A DNA stretch of 64,000 bases from Methylobacter sp. Its GTDB lineage: Bacteria > Pseudomonadota > Gammaproteobacteria > Methylococcales > Methylomonadaceae. The stretch spans positions 1 through 64,000 of the forward strand of contig JAUXXQ010000146.1 in NCBI GenBank assembly GCA_030684815.1, given 5' to 3'. A program made the position numbers and the translations under genes. Each line of letters begins with the position of its first letter. Position 1 is the first letter of the stretch. A model generated the notes under the pieces. It saw only the letters and a list, made by a program, of their open reading frames with translations. It did no database searches and was not told the origin of the DNA. Positions 16,606 through 25,536 of the stretch are shown piece by piece.

Positions 16606-17930
16606 TACCTGCCTGCCCGGCGGCTGATTAAACCGGCTGTCTGTTCATCAAGGATTTGCACCAATACCCGGCTTCTGGAAGCTACGATACTGTGCAAAAA
16701 CAGCAAAGGAATCGCCACGCACAAACCCAGCACGGTGGTCACCAGCGCCTGGGAAATACCTTCGGCCATCAGCTTGGGGTCGCCGGTACCGAACAGACTG
16801 ATTGACTGGAAGGTCACAATCATGCCGGTGACCGTCCCTAACAAGCCCAACAACGGCGCCACCGCAGCCACCAGTTTGAGGATAGACAAGCCCTTTTCCA
16901 GAATCGGCACTTCACGGGTAATCGCCTCATCCAGCAATAATTCCAAATTATCGGTGTTTTCAGCATTGCCTTTTTCGACCACGGCAAAAATACGCCCCAA
17001 CGGATTGTCCTCGTTAGCCACAGAACGACCCATTTGCAGCGTCATTTTTTGCCCGATTGACCATAATTGAACCAAGCGGAATAGGCCATAAATAAAACCG
17101 GCCACACCTAAAGCCATCGTCATGTAACCGATCAACCCGCCTTGTTGCAAACGCTCAGTAAATTCAGGCGTTTGGATCAGCATACCCAGAATAGAACCCC
17201 GGGTAGGATCCAGCGCAACCTCCCCTTGCCCTGAGGTGATTTCCATAAAGTCTTCCGCCAAATTGAGAAACTTGCTTTGCGGTTGACGCGGCAAATCGGC
17301 CAGCTTTCCGGTTTCCGCCAAATAGCGCAAATATTGCCCATCGGCCAGCGCATTAAACGCACCGATGCGCACCACTTTTGCCTGGCGCGGCTCGCCCGCC
17401 GCCGACAAAATTTCGCTGTCGTAATAAACCACTTTTCCGGCCTCAGTCATTTCCTGCAGCAAGGTGAACCATAACTGCTCCAACTGCGCCATCGAGGGCA
17501 AGGCTTTATTGTCGGCGATGCCGGACAACACGCGGGTTCTATCAGGGAACTGGGCGGAAATAAGGGAATTGTTAAGATTCGCCTTTAAATCGCCGGCAAC
17601 TTGCCGGGCCACGCCGAACAGCTCGCCTAACGGCCCGCTACGCTCAGTAAGCCGCGATTCCAGCTGCTCCAGTTGTTGTGCATTACTGTCCAATTGCGTT
17701 TTTAATTGCGTGCTGAGCGCTTCCTGTTTGCCAAGCTCGGCGCGTGCCGCATCCAACAATTGCTGTTGCTTAGCCGGGTCGGCCATAAACCCGGCTTCGC
17801 GGGCGGCGTTGATTTTGCCTTCCTCGCCCTGCGCCTGCTTAACTTCCTGCAACAACTTATCCAAATCCAGATGTTCTGCCGTGGCCGTGTTAACAAACAA
17901 CAGCGCAAAGATAAATATCAGCTTATTCAT
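16605..17930 (-). CDS. ttpC: TtpC-like large ExbB-family protein with periplasmic coiled coil
   Basis: A 441-residue MotA/TolQ/ExbB-family protein. A signal peptide (residues 1-18) precedes a Glu/Gln-rich coiled-coil periplasmic region (about 20-110) and a soluble domain to about 250. Then come a transmembrane helix (about 270-290) and the C-terminal channel domain (about 350-430, LKLVAAVAPLLGLLGTVTGM and ALVTTVLGLCVAIPLLFLHS). This layout is that of TtpC, required in Vibrio TonB2 systems. It overlaps the DUF3450 gene by ATGA and the exbB gene by one base. Confidence 0.88.
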   Translation of the reverse strand: MNKLIFIFALLFVNTATAEHLDLDKLLQEVKQAQGEEGKINAAREAGFMADPAKQQQLLDAARAELGKQEALSTQLKTQLDSNAQQLEQLESRLTERSGPLGELFGVARQVAGDLKANLNNSLISAQFPDRTRVLSGIADNKALPSMAQLEQLWFTLLQEMTEAGKVVYYDSEILSAAGEPRQAKVVRIGAFNALADGQYLRYLAETGKLADLPRQPQSKFLNLAEDFMEITSGQGEVALDPTRGSILGMLIQTPEFTERLQQGGLIGYMTMALGVAGFIYGLFRLVQLWSIGQKMTLQMGRSVANEDNPLGRIFAVVEKGNAENTDNLELLLDEAITREVPILEKGLSILKLVAAVAPLLGLLGTVTGMIVTFQSISLFGTGDPKLMAEGISQALVTTVLGLCVAIPLLFLHSIVASRSRVLVQILDEQTAGLISRRAGR

Positions 17931-18685
17931 TTGGCAGCCTCCGGCGCAGGAACGGGAACAATCAACATATCGGGCGCGGTTTCTTTGCGGGCAATGCGCA
18001 ATCCGTCACGGATTGCATTCCTGTGACTGGAAGAAAGGGTTTGCCAACGGTTTTCTTCCTTATTCCAAAAACCGCTTTCACTGCGATCCAAACGCTGGTA
18101 ATACAGCGCCACCCGGCCTAGCCGCAAAAAATCGACCGCACTGGTCACCTCATTCAACACGATATTACCTTTATAGGCTTCGATGGTATTGCCGTATTCA
18201 TTTTCAATTTGGAACGCCTCCATGATGCGGCGGAACTTTTCTGCATTGCTGACATCAGCCTTGACGACCAATTCTTTCAACTGGTTCATGCGCTGTTTGC
18301 GTTCTTCCGGCAAAAAAGGCAGATCCAGCTGAATAAACTTATCCAGACTGTCCAGCGCATGGACAATCAACGGCACAATTTCCTGCTTGGTCACTTCAAT
18401 ATCTTTCAACTGCTGTTCCAGCGACTTTTTTTCTTCGCCCTGCGAAGCCAGCAAATCCTGCAGATGCCGGTTATAGGTTTGCAACACATCGGCTTGCCGG
18501 GTCACCGCACGGTATTGTTCCAATAGCGCATTTTTTTGCTCGCCGGGCGCAGTCGCCTGCACCGTTGCCACGGCAGACTCCTGGACAGGCACGGCCTGTA
18601 CCGGCAACGCGCAAAGGCTCGAAAAGGCGGCGGCCAGACAGGTGTGATGTCGGCTAGAATTAAACATAGTCATCCAAATAGTCAT
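17927..18685 (-). CDS. DUF3450 coiled-coil periplasmic protein of the TonB2 operon
   Basis: A 252-residue protein with an N-terminal signal sequence (cleavage probably after QAVPVQ, near residue 35) and a long coiled coil (about 60-125). A globular part follows with AVDFLRLGRVALYYQ and a downstream ESGFWNKEENRW segment characteristic of DUF3450. In Shewanella- and Vibrio-like gammaproteobacteria this family heads TtpC-ExbB2-ExbD2-TonB2 operons, as here. It probably belongs to the trans-envelope complex, but its biochemical function is not established. The usual TPR-protein gene at the operon's end is missing. Confidence 0.85.
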   Translation of the reverse strand: MTIWMTMFNSSRHHTCLAAAFSSLCALPVQAVPVQESAVATVQATAPGEQKNALLEQYRAVTRQADVLQTYNRHLQDLLASQGEEKKSLEQQLKDIEVTKQEIVPLIVHALDSLDKFIQLDLPFLPEERKQRMNQLKELVVKADVSNAEKFRRIMEAFQIENEYGNTIEAYKGNIVLNEVTSAVDFLRLGRVALYYQRLDRSESGFWNKEENRWQTLSSSHRNAIRDGLRIARKETAPDMLIVPVPAPEAAK

Positions 18686-18767
18686 AATGTGAAGTTAAAT
18701 TGTTGGCTATTATAAAGCCTGATGGCGGCATAAGTAGCCATTCAAAAGTTTTTTAACAAACAAGTTG

Positions 18768-18821
18768 GGAGTAAAACAGCTTTAGCTATTTTACCGCCAA
18801 TAGCTAAAGCTATTGGACTCC
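18768..18821 (-). terminator. Hairpin between lipoprotein gene and TonB2 operon
   Basis: On the minus strand, AATAGCTTTAGCTATT pairs with AATAGCTAAAGCTG across an 8-base loop. The outer GGAGT/ACTCC bases extend the pairing, and TTTTA lies within the 3' side. It probably ends the 18876-20114 transcript before the DUF3450 operon. Confidence 0.5.
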
Positions 18822-18875
18822 AGTGTAAAAGTTAAAAAAAATAGGTTTATAAAGTACCAATAAAAGTAAGCGCGA

Positions 18876-20114
18876 TTACTCGCCAATTGGCCTTAATTGA
18901 TAAGCCTGCTGCCGTGATTTCCAGGACAGATAAAATTGCTGCCCGTCATTCAGTAAAAACGGCTGATCGGCCGCTTGCGAGGTTTGCGCTATCACTTCAG
19001 GTTTCGACCAAGTTTTGCCGTTGTCATTAGATTTCATCAGCTGAACAGTATTTTGGCTGCCGTCGAATTCCTGCCAAACCACCCTCACCTTTGCGCCCCG
19101 CGCCAACACATGGGGATGGCTGGCTCCTGCCTTGCCAAAATTAAGCGGCTCGGAAAAATGCCGCCCGGTATCGCTTGAATAGGCATAAAACAAGCCCTGA
19201 TGGCTCGGCGAACCGCTAAACCATACCGCATGATAAATGCCGGAATCGGCAATTGACAGGCCGGGGCCGTGGTGCGGGCAGGCATCGATTTTCCAGTTAT
19301 CGCGGCCTAAACGATGGGTATCGCCGGGCGTATCCCAATCATTGAACTTAACCAGCGCATGATCGCGGATGCCGCCGTCGAAAATATGCCGCCAGACCAC
19401 CACCGGCGTATTATCCGGCGCGATTGCCGTATCCAGTCGGCAGCATTCACAGGTATGGGTAGCGATTCTCTTGTTCGGGTAAAAATGCTTGCCGCCGTCG
19501 TCAGACCAGGCGTAATACAAGGACAGGCCGCTAAAATCCTGCCCGGCCTTTTTAGCCGCCTCGGTATCGCGGGCATCCAGCCAGGCGATAAATATCTCGC
19601 CGTTTTTACCGATTGCCAGACTGTCAAAACGGTGCCGGATGATTTCCACATTACCATTAACGGTGACCGGTTCGGAAAAATGTTGGCCGCCATCGGTCGA
19701 CCGGCTAAAACGCACATAAGTGCTGCGTTTTTTATCCAAAGTCAGTACCCAGGTTAAATAAATGTTGCCTTGCGCATCGAGCTTGATTTTCGGGCGGCTT
19801 TCATCTTTGGCGGCCACCTCTTCGGCCACCGAGTTCACCTTGACCTGCGCGCCAAACGTCACGCCTTTATCGGTCGATGATTGCACATAAACATGACCGT
19901 CATTGGCCCAGGCAATCCACAGCCCGCCTTGGGCATCAAAGGCCGCGCTGACCGTTTCTGCGCATGTATTGGATGGTGCTGTTTGGCTGTCGGTACAAGC
20001 GGCATTATTGCCGCCGGCGTGTTGATGCACAGACTGTTGTTTAACATCGCCGTTAGTGGCGCAGCCGGAAACAGCCAGCGTTAGCAGGCATAAAAAAGGG
20101 GCAAGGGATTTCAT
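18876..20114 (-). CDS. Sialidase-like (BNR repeat) beta-propeller lipoprotein with CECC motif
   Basis: A 412-residue predicted lipoprotein (lipobox VSGC, Cys18). The mature protein has repeated Asp-box/BNR motifs of the form SxDxGxxF/W: STDKGVTF, STDGGQHF, SDDGGKHF, SSDTGRHF and SNDNGKTW, spaced along about residues 75-385. This indicates a six-bladed sialidase-type propeller. True sialidase active-site residues are not evident, so enzyme activity is doubtful. Two unusual motifs, HTCECCR (about 225) and ACPHHG (about 283), are candidate metal ligands. The gene lies between a TonB2 operon and a TonB-dependent receptor, so a role in outer-membrane uptake is a reasonable inference. Confidence 0.75.
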   Translation of the reverse strand: MKSLAPFLCLLTLAVSGCATNGDVKQQSVHQHAGGNNAACTDSQTAPSNTCAETVSAAFDAQGGLWIAWANDGHVYVQSSTDKGVTFGAQVKVNSVAEEVAAKDESRPKIKLDAQGNIYLTWVLTLDKKRSTYVRFSRSTDGGQHFSEPVTVNGNVEIIRHRFDSLAIGKNGEIFIAWLDARDTEAAKKAGQDFSGLSLYYAWSDDGGKHFYPNKRIATHTCECCRLDTAIAPDNTPVVVWRHIFDGGIRDHALVKFNDWDTPGDTHRLGRDNWKIDACPHHGPGLSIADSGIYHAVWFSGSPSHQGLFYAYSSDTGRHFSEPLNFGKAGASHPHVLARGAKVRVVWQEFDGSQNTVQLMKSNDNGKTWSKPEVIAQTSQAADQPFLLNDGQQFYLSWKSRQQAYQLRPIGE

Positions 20115-20187
20115 TGATTAGACCGAATAATAAAAGAGGTAAAAATATAATTTTTCTTCATGGGATGGTATATGGACAACAAGGCTA

Positions 20188-20598
20188 TCAGCGTAGCAAC
20201 TGCAATAGCTCCCTGGCAGTCGTTATCCGGGTAGAGCCGTGAGTTTTAAGAGCGAGCAAATCGTTTTTGTCACCAGTGACCAGATAATCTGCTTTTGCCA
20301 CCTGAGAAATCGCTAATAAAAAATCGTCATTAGGATCGGGAGAAAGCGTCACCGATGGCAATGGATCGCACATCAGAGCCAAGCGACGAATATCATTGAC
20401 CATGCGTCCCACCTCGCTAGGTTTGAGCCGGGACAGAAAAAAAGGGCGACGAGAAACCTGATTCAACTCTTCCAACTGCTGTTCGGCAGAGGCCAGGTCG
20501 AAACGGCCATGCCGCCATTCCTCATAAAGCTGGTCTGGTGGCGTTCTTCGTGTCAATAAGGCCGACAGCAGGATATTGGTATCAAGGACAATGCGCAT
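20188..20598 (-). CDS. PIN-domain toxin (COG1569 type)
   Basis: Predicted PIN-fold ribonuclease of a type II toxin-antitoxin pair, 136 residues. The first acidic residue is in VLDTNILLSALL (Asp6). Further acidic motifs are DPNDDFLLA (about 90-98) and TGDKNDLL (about 109-116), completing the PIN catalytic set. It begins 9 bases after the stop of its small antitoxin gene. The pair is inserted between the propeller lipoprotein gene and the TonB-dependent receptor. Confidence 0.85.
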   Translation of the reverse strand: MRIVLDTNILLSALLTRRTPPDQLYEEWRHGRFDLASAEQQLEELNQVSRRPFFLSRLKPSEVGRMVNDIRRLALMCDPLPSVTLSPDPNDDFLLAISQVAKADYLVTGDKNDLLALKTHGSTRITTARELLQLLR

Positions 20599-20607
20599 CA
20601 GCGGCGT

Positions 20608-20865
20608 TTAAGATGTTTGATGATGAATCTCGGTACGCACATCGCGGATTGCCTCTTCAATCATCGCTTCCATCATTTCAGCTGAAACATCCTGGTTGCG
20701 GTCTTTAATAGCTTGAACGGTGCGATCCAACATGCGCCAGCGCACAGCATCCTCGACAAATTTAGATAGGTCACCTTTTTTCATGCCTTGCGCACCCAAA
20801 AATCCGCGCAGTGAAAGATCAGTTTCAGGCGAAACCTTGATTGTCCAGCGAACTGCTTCATTCAT
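20608..20865 (-). CDS. Antitoxin of the PIN toxin, ribbon-helix-helix-like
   Basis: An 85-residue protein. The N-terminal half (RWTIKVSPETDLSLRGFLG then KKGDLSKFVEDAVRWRMLD) has the strand-helix-helix pattern of ribbon-helix-helix DNA-binding antitoxins. The C-terminal tail is acidic and would bind the toxin. It is upstream of and nearly contiguous with the PIN gene. Autoregulation of the pair through the gap at 20866-20983 is expected from the family but not shown. Confidence 0.78.
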   Translation of the reverse strand: MNEAVRWTIKVSPETDLSLRGFLGAQGMKKGDLSKFVEDAVRWRMLDRTVQAIKDRNQDVSAEMMEAMIEEAIRDVRTEIHHQTS

Positions 20866-20983
20866 AACTTAACCTCCTATACACATAGCCGTTTATACGC
20901 AATATATCGCCTGCCGCCCTGTTATTCAATAAGTGCCGGAAAAAAGTTAAAGGGCGCACCTCCTTGTGCAAATCATCAAACAC

Positions 20984-23353
20984 TTAATATTTCAACGACG
21001 CACTGACAAAATAAGTGCGTTGCGGATAGGGGTGGTTTTCAAAAGCATTGGCGTCGAACACATTATCGATCCCGGCCGAAATCGTGCTTTTCAGTTTCGG
21101 GCTAATCGGCAATCTGTAGGTGGTTTTTAAATCGACAAAAGTCGATTCATCGGTGCCGCCCATGACGTTAGCCGCCGTATCGGTATTTTCCAAACGCTGA
21201 AACGAATCGCTGCGATAACGCACGCCGACCGACGCATCCCACGGCTGCATAATGTGATAAGTCAGCGTTGCATTGGCCTGCAAACGCGGGATACGATCCC
21301 ATTCATTGCCGACCAATGACGGATTGCGGCTGTTTTTGGTGATCTGTTTGTTCATAAAAATGCTGTTGGCCATGAAGTCGACAGGCAGGTTAAAAATCTC
21401 GTTTTGTTGATAGGTCAAATCCACGCCGATGGCTTCGGTTTGTTCAATCGGCAGAAAAGTGGTGACCGTTTGGCCGTTGATGGTTTGCAAGGTATTGGCA
21501 ATTTCATCGTTGATTTGGTTATAAAAGAAATTGGCGCGCACATAACCCCGGGGAATATCGTACTGGGTCATGAAGTTATGGAAATAACCGTTCTCCGGCC
21601 CCAAATCCGGCGCGGCAATGCTTAAACTGTTCAGCCTGGACACGCTGGCGAACATCTCTTCGGCAATCGGGAAGCGATACGCTTTGGAAAACGAATAGCG
21701 AAAAATCCAGTTATCCGGCGAAAATTCCAGCGACGCTTTCGGCGAAAAACGCGACGCATCGCGGTCGGCATAATTTTGGATATTGTTGGTCGCGCCAAAA
21801 GTGCGCACATGGCCGTCAAGCGCCTGCCAATGGTCAAAACGCCCACCCGCCATGATGCTCCAGTCCGGCAAAAACCGCCATTCCAGCTGCGAAAAAGCGC
21901 TGTTGGTCTGCGTTGCACCACCGCTGTCGGTGGTTTTAACATCGGCAGAGCCTGCCGCATAATTATCGCTGCTGTAAACATCCAGGTTCAGGCTGGCATG
22001 GTTAAATTGATAGCCGCCCATAAACGACAAATCATCCCGACCCAAAAAATTGTCCGTCGCCAACTTCAGGTCGTAAGTCGCCCACCACGGCTTTTCATCG
22101 GAAACCTGGCCTTTATGTTGATTAAGCGGGTGACTCGGGTTAAGCGTTGAACTGATGCTTCGGTCCTTGAACGCATCGTAATAACTGGCCGTGGTGTCGA
22201 TGCTCCAGTTATCCGAAATTTTGCCTTTAAGCCCCAGGCCATAGTTCAAGGTTTGGCGCTGCGAATCGTTCACCGAAAAAACCGAACCGGGAACGCTAAA
22301 GCGCTGTCCGCCGGGTGTCCTGTAGTTCTGATTGGCCGACAACCCGGCGGCATTGGCACCGCCCCAAACCGTATTACCCGCCGCATCCCTTAACAGGCTG
22401 TTCGGGTCATCAACCTTGCCGACGCGGTCTTCATAAGCAATGGTAAAACGTCCCTGCAACTCGTCGGTAAAATCGTAAGCCAACTTGGCCTTGAACAAAT
22501 CCGTGGTTTGTTGCGCCACGCCAATATCGCCGTAAGCAAGCGCAGGCGCTTCAAAAGGCGTTTGATAATTCTCGCCGCCGCTCACATCAATACCGCCTTC
22601 CGCCGACGTTAACGCACTGGCCAAAATAGTTTGCGGCTGCCCCTGATTTTCAAAACGGTTATAAGATGCCCAAACGCTGAACTTGTCGATTTTGTCCCCG
22701 GCAGAAATAAAGGTTTTATAGCCCATTAAAGTTTCATTGCGCCCCGAGCGGTGCATATCCTGAAACATCCCGGTCACATCCATTTCGGCTTCAAATTTTT
22801 CCGGCATCCGGGTGTTCAGATTGACCACGCCGCCAAACGAATTGCCGCCGTACTGCGCCGAAAAAGGCCCGTACAGCACATCCGCCGACTCGACTTCGCT
22901 AGGCGACACCATCGACCAGCGCGGCGCACCGTTAAAACTGGTGCGCAACGGATTATGCAGCGGCATCCCGTCGCCGAACACCATGGTATGCGCGGTCTGG
23001 AACACATTGGAACCGCGTATGCCCAGATTGCCGTTAGGGTCGCCCATGTAACGTTTGCGCACCAGCAAACCGGGGGTAAATTTCAAAAAATCCTCAACCG
23101 TGGTCGCATTTACCTTAGCTTCGACATCGGCTTTATCAATGCTATAAGACGGCGTGGCCTTCGCGGTATCGGGGAATTTCCTATCCACCGCCGTGCCGTA
23201 AGTCACCAGATCTTCGCCTTGATAAGTATCGCTTTTTGCTTGGGCTTTTTTGCCGGTTGTTTGTTGCTTGACAGCGTGTTCAGTGGTCACTATCTCAGCG
23301 GCAATCCCTGTGCTTAAATAGCCCGCACCCAGTAAGAAAAGGTATTTTTTCAT
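20984..23353 (-). CDS. TonB-dependent outer-membrane receptor, substrate unknown
   Basis: A 789-residue receptor with a signal peptide ending around residue 19 (STGIAAE). A possible TonB box (EDLVTYGTAV, about 47-56) precedes the plug domain: VEDFLKFTPGLLVRKR, LGIRGSN and the end motif SAQYGGNSFGGVVNLNTR at about 165-182. The 22-strand barrel follows and ends with an aromatic residue (ASLKY), as required for outer-membrane insertion. The substrate cannot be read from the sequence. The nearby TonB2 operon and lipoprotein make a dedicated uptake system plausible. Confidence 0.92.
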   Translation of the reverse strand: MKKYLFLLGAGYLSTGIAAEIVTTEHAVKQQTTGKKAQAKSDTYQGEDLVTYGTAVDRKFPDTAKATPSYSIDKADVEAKVNATTVEDFLKFTPGLLVRKRYMGDPNGNLGIRGSNVFQTAHTMVFGDGMPLHNPLRTSFNGAPRWSMVSPSEVESADVLYGPFSAQYGGNSFGGVVNLNTRMPEKFEAEMDVTGMFQDMHRSGRNETLMGYKTFISAGDKIDKFSVWASYNRFENQGQPQTILASALTSAEGGIDVSGGENYQTPFEAPALAYGDIGVAQQTTDLFKAKLAYDFTDELQGRFTIAYEDRVGKVDDPNSLLRDAAGNTVWGGANAAGLSANQNYRTPGGQRFSVPGSVFSVNDSQRQTLNYGLGLKGKISDNWSIDTTASYYDAFKDRSISSTLNPSHPLNQHKGQVSDEKPWWATYDLKLATDNFLGRDDLSFMGGYQFNHASLNLDVYSSDNYAAGSADVKTTDSGGATQTNSAFSQLEWRFLPDWSIMAGGRFDHWQALDGHVRTFGATNNIQNYADRDASRFSPKASLEFSPDNWIFRYSFSKAYRFPIAEEMFASVSRLNSLSIAAPDLGPENGYFHNFMTQYDIPRGYVRANFFYNQINDEIANTLQTINGQTVTTFLPIEQTEAIGVDLTYQQNEIFNLPVDFMANSIFMNKQITKNSRNPSLVGNEWDRIPRLQANATLTYHIMQPWDASVGVRYRSDSFQRLENTDTAANVMGGTDESTFVDLKTTYRLPISPKLKSTISAGIDNVFDANAFENHPYPQRTYFVSASLKY

Positions 23354-23622
23354 GGCTTCAAATTTTTATAGTTATGGAGAAGAATAAAAATCTAAAGCAC
23401 GCTTTATGCCATATAAGCCAAAACCACATCAGGACTGGCTTGGCCGCTTTTTTAACAAGGCTGTTTTTTGTCCGCATGCGGGGATATGGCACACTTTAAC
23501 GCGTTAAATGACACAGTTTAATTCGACCGGATTAACGCACTACCCCCCCGAGTTCCCACGCGCCGCCCTAAAGATAATCCTTGTCACAAAACCGTCAAAA
23601 AGCAACGTTATACTTTTTGGCT
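23354..23622. other. Divergent intergenic region
   Basis: This 269-base gap lies between the TonB-dependent receptor (minus) and the GNAT-nitrilase gene (plus), so it must contain the promoters of both. A TATACT hexamer at about 23611 could be a -10 for the plus-strand gene. I see no clear Fur box or riboswitch. Confidence 0.4.
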
Positions 23623-25152
23623 ATGAAAAAAGACAAGATCAAAAAACACAAGCTGCTGCTCCGTCACCTGACCCTTGACGATTACGATAATCTTGCGGTT
23701 TTAATGGAGCATGTTTACGGCAACCTCGGCGGGGCTTGGAAAAAAGACCAATACATTTCCCAAATCACCCATTTCCCCCAAGGCCAGATTGTCATTGAAG
23801 ACAATGGCCAGCTGATCGCCGCCGCACTCAGTATGATTGTCGATTATGCCCGCTTTGGCGATGTCCACACCTACGCCCAAATCACCAGCAACGGTTACCT
23901 GGATCATCATGACCCCTTGGGCGACACCTTGTATGGCGTCGATATTTTTGTCCATCCGAAATACCGGGGACTGCGCTTAGGACGGAGATTGTACGATGCA
24001 CGCAAAGAATTATGCCGCAACCTAAACTTACGCCGGTTTATTGCCGGGGGGCGCATTCCCGGCTACGCCAAATACGCCGACACCTTGACCCCGGTGCGCT
24101 ATATCGAAGAAGTCAAAAACCGGGAGATATTCGATCCGGTGCTGTCATTCCAGCTGTTCAACGGTTTTCATGTACGCAAAGTGCTGACCGGCTATTTGCC
24201 GGTGGATGCCGAATCAAAAGGCTATGCCACCCTGCTTGAATGGGTCAACCTTGATTATGTCGATAAAACGCCCGCACTGGGCGGTGCCAAAAACATCATC
24301 CGTTTGGGTGTCGTGCAATGGCAAATGCGCACCTTGAGCAACGTCGAAGAACTGCTCAAACATGCCGAATTTTTTATCGACGCAGTCGCCGGTTACCATG
24401 CCGATTTTGTGCTGTTTCCAGAATATATGAGCGCACCGCTGATGGGCTTGTTTAACGACAAAAGCCCGCCTGATGCCATCCGCGCCCTGGCCGGTTTTAG
24501 CAGCGAAATCAGGAACGGCTTGCTGGACATGGCAATGTCCTACAACATCAACATCATTGCCGGCTCCATGCCCGAATACAGCGCCCACGAACTCTACAAC
24601 GTATCCTGGCTGCTCAGGCGTGACGGCACCTTTGAAGCGCAATATAAAATCCACGTCACCCTTGATGAAATCAAATGCTGGGGCGTAAAAGGCGGTGACG
24701 CACTCAAAGTGTTCGACACCGATTGCGGCAAAATTGCGGTATTGATCTGCTACGATTCCGAATTCCCCGAACTGGCGCGCCTCGCGACCCTACAGGGTGC
24801 GCAAATCATTTTTGTGCCGTTTTGGACTGACACCAAAAACGCCTACCAACGGGTACGCTATTGCTCGCAAGCCCGCGCCATTGAAAATGAATGTTTTGTC
24901 GCCATTACCGGCAGCGTCGGCAACTTGCCCCATGCCGAAAACATGGACATACAATATGCACAAGCAGCCATTTTCAGCCCCAGCGATTTTTCATTCCCGC
25001 ATGATGCGATATTGGCGGAAGCCACCCCCAACACCGAAATGACACTGCTTGCCGACGTTAACCTGGATTTATTAAAACAAGTCCGCACCCGTGGCGCCGC
25101 CTGCAACCTGGCCAACCGACGCCCCGATTTGTACCGGTTGGAATGGTTTTGA
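23623..25152 (+). CDS. Bifunctional GNAT acetyltransferase / nitrilase-superfamily amidohydrolase
   Basis: A two-domain protein of 509 residues. An N-terminal GNAT domain (about 10-200; acetyl-CoA loop region HPKYRGLRLGRRLYDARKE) is fused to a carbon-nitrogen hydrolase domain (about 225-500). The nitrilase catalytic triad is complete: Glu267 in LFPEYM, Lys342 in YKIHV and Cys376 in LICYDSEFPE. This GNAT-CN hydrolase fusion is a recognised but uncharacterised family. Substrate is unknown; acylation of an amine and hydrolysis of an amide are the likely chemistries. An upstream TTG (23581) extends the frame, but the ATG at 23623 fits the family N-terminus. The gene ends before a bidirectional terminator. 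Confidence 0.9.
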   Translation: MKKDKIKKHKLLLRHLTLDDYDNLAVLMEHVYGNLGGAWKKDQYISQITHFPQGQIVIEDNGQLIAAALSMIVDYARFGDVHTYAQITSNGYLDHHDPLGDTLYGVDIFVHPKYRGLRLGRRLYDARKELCRNLNLRRFIAGGRIPGYAKYADTLTPVRYIEEVKNREIFDPVLSFQLFNGFHVRKVLTGYLPVDAESKGYATLLEWVNLDYVDKTPALGGAKNIIRLGVVQWQMRTLSNVEELLKHAEFFIDAVAGYHADFVLFPEYMSAPLMGLFNDKSPPDAIRALAGFSSEIRNGLLDMAMSYNINIIAGSMPEYSAHELYNVSWLLRRDGTFEAQYKIHVTLDEIKCWGVKGGDALKVFDTDCGKIAVLICYDSEFPELARLATLQGAQIIFVPFWTDTKNAYQRVRYCSQARAIENECFVAITGSVGNLPHAENMDIQYAQAAIFSPSDFSFPHDAILAEATPNTEMTLLADVNLDLLKQVRTRGAACNLANRRPDLYRLEWF

Positions 25153-25242
25153 CAGAACCCGACAAGCGCTGCCGCCTGCAAGCCCGCCCATTATTTCGGG
25201 CACCCGTCCATCTTTTGACATCCCTCCCCCGGCTAAAGCGAC

Positions 25243-25281
25243 AAAACGCCGCCATCCCTGCAGGGATGGCGGCGTTTTTTT
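25243..25281. terminator. Bidirectional intrinsic terminator
   Basis: AAACGCCGCCATCCC pairs perfectly with GGGATGGCGGCGTTT around TGCA and is followed by a T-run, with As on the left. It separates convergent genes ending at 25152 and 25317. Confidence 0.92.
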
Positions 25282-25316
25282 GCAGAAAGGGGAAGCGGGG
25301 ATTGGGCGGGGGCTAA

Positions 25317-25520
25317 TTATTGCGTGCTTTGGCCTATGTCCTGACGCTGTTGCGCGGCGGCATCCTCAAGCACTTTTTCGACCTGTTTTGCCTGCTCCAA
25401 GGCGTCCCGTTGCGTCTTTAGCAGATCGGTATCGGTCGTCTTAACCGGCTTGTCATCCTGGCCGCAAGCGGCCATCGTCATCAGCGCCAGCATAGCGGCA
25501 ATTTTAATGATGTGTTTCAT
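25317..25520 (-). CDS. Small lipoprotein
   Basis: A 67-residue protein with lipobox MAAC (Cys19), then GQDD; Asp two or three residues after the Cys may favour inner-membrane retention. The mature part is a short polar, probably helical segment rich in Gln, Glu and Lys. No family is recognised. It is the third gene of a minus-strand unit with the DUF502 and TSUP genes (gap of 16 bases). Confidence 0.65.
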   Translation of the reverse strand: MKHIIKIAAMLALMTMAACGQDDKPVKTTDTDLLKTQRDALEQAKQVEKVLEDAAAQQRQDIGQSTQ

Positions 25521-25536
25521 TAACAGTTCCTCAGAT

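Noticed and set aside
18876-20114. True sialidase
   Set aside because: Asp-box repeats are present but the Arg triad and catalytic Asp/Tyr/Glu arrangement could not be identified, so only the propeller fold is claimed.
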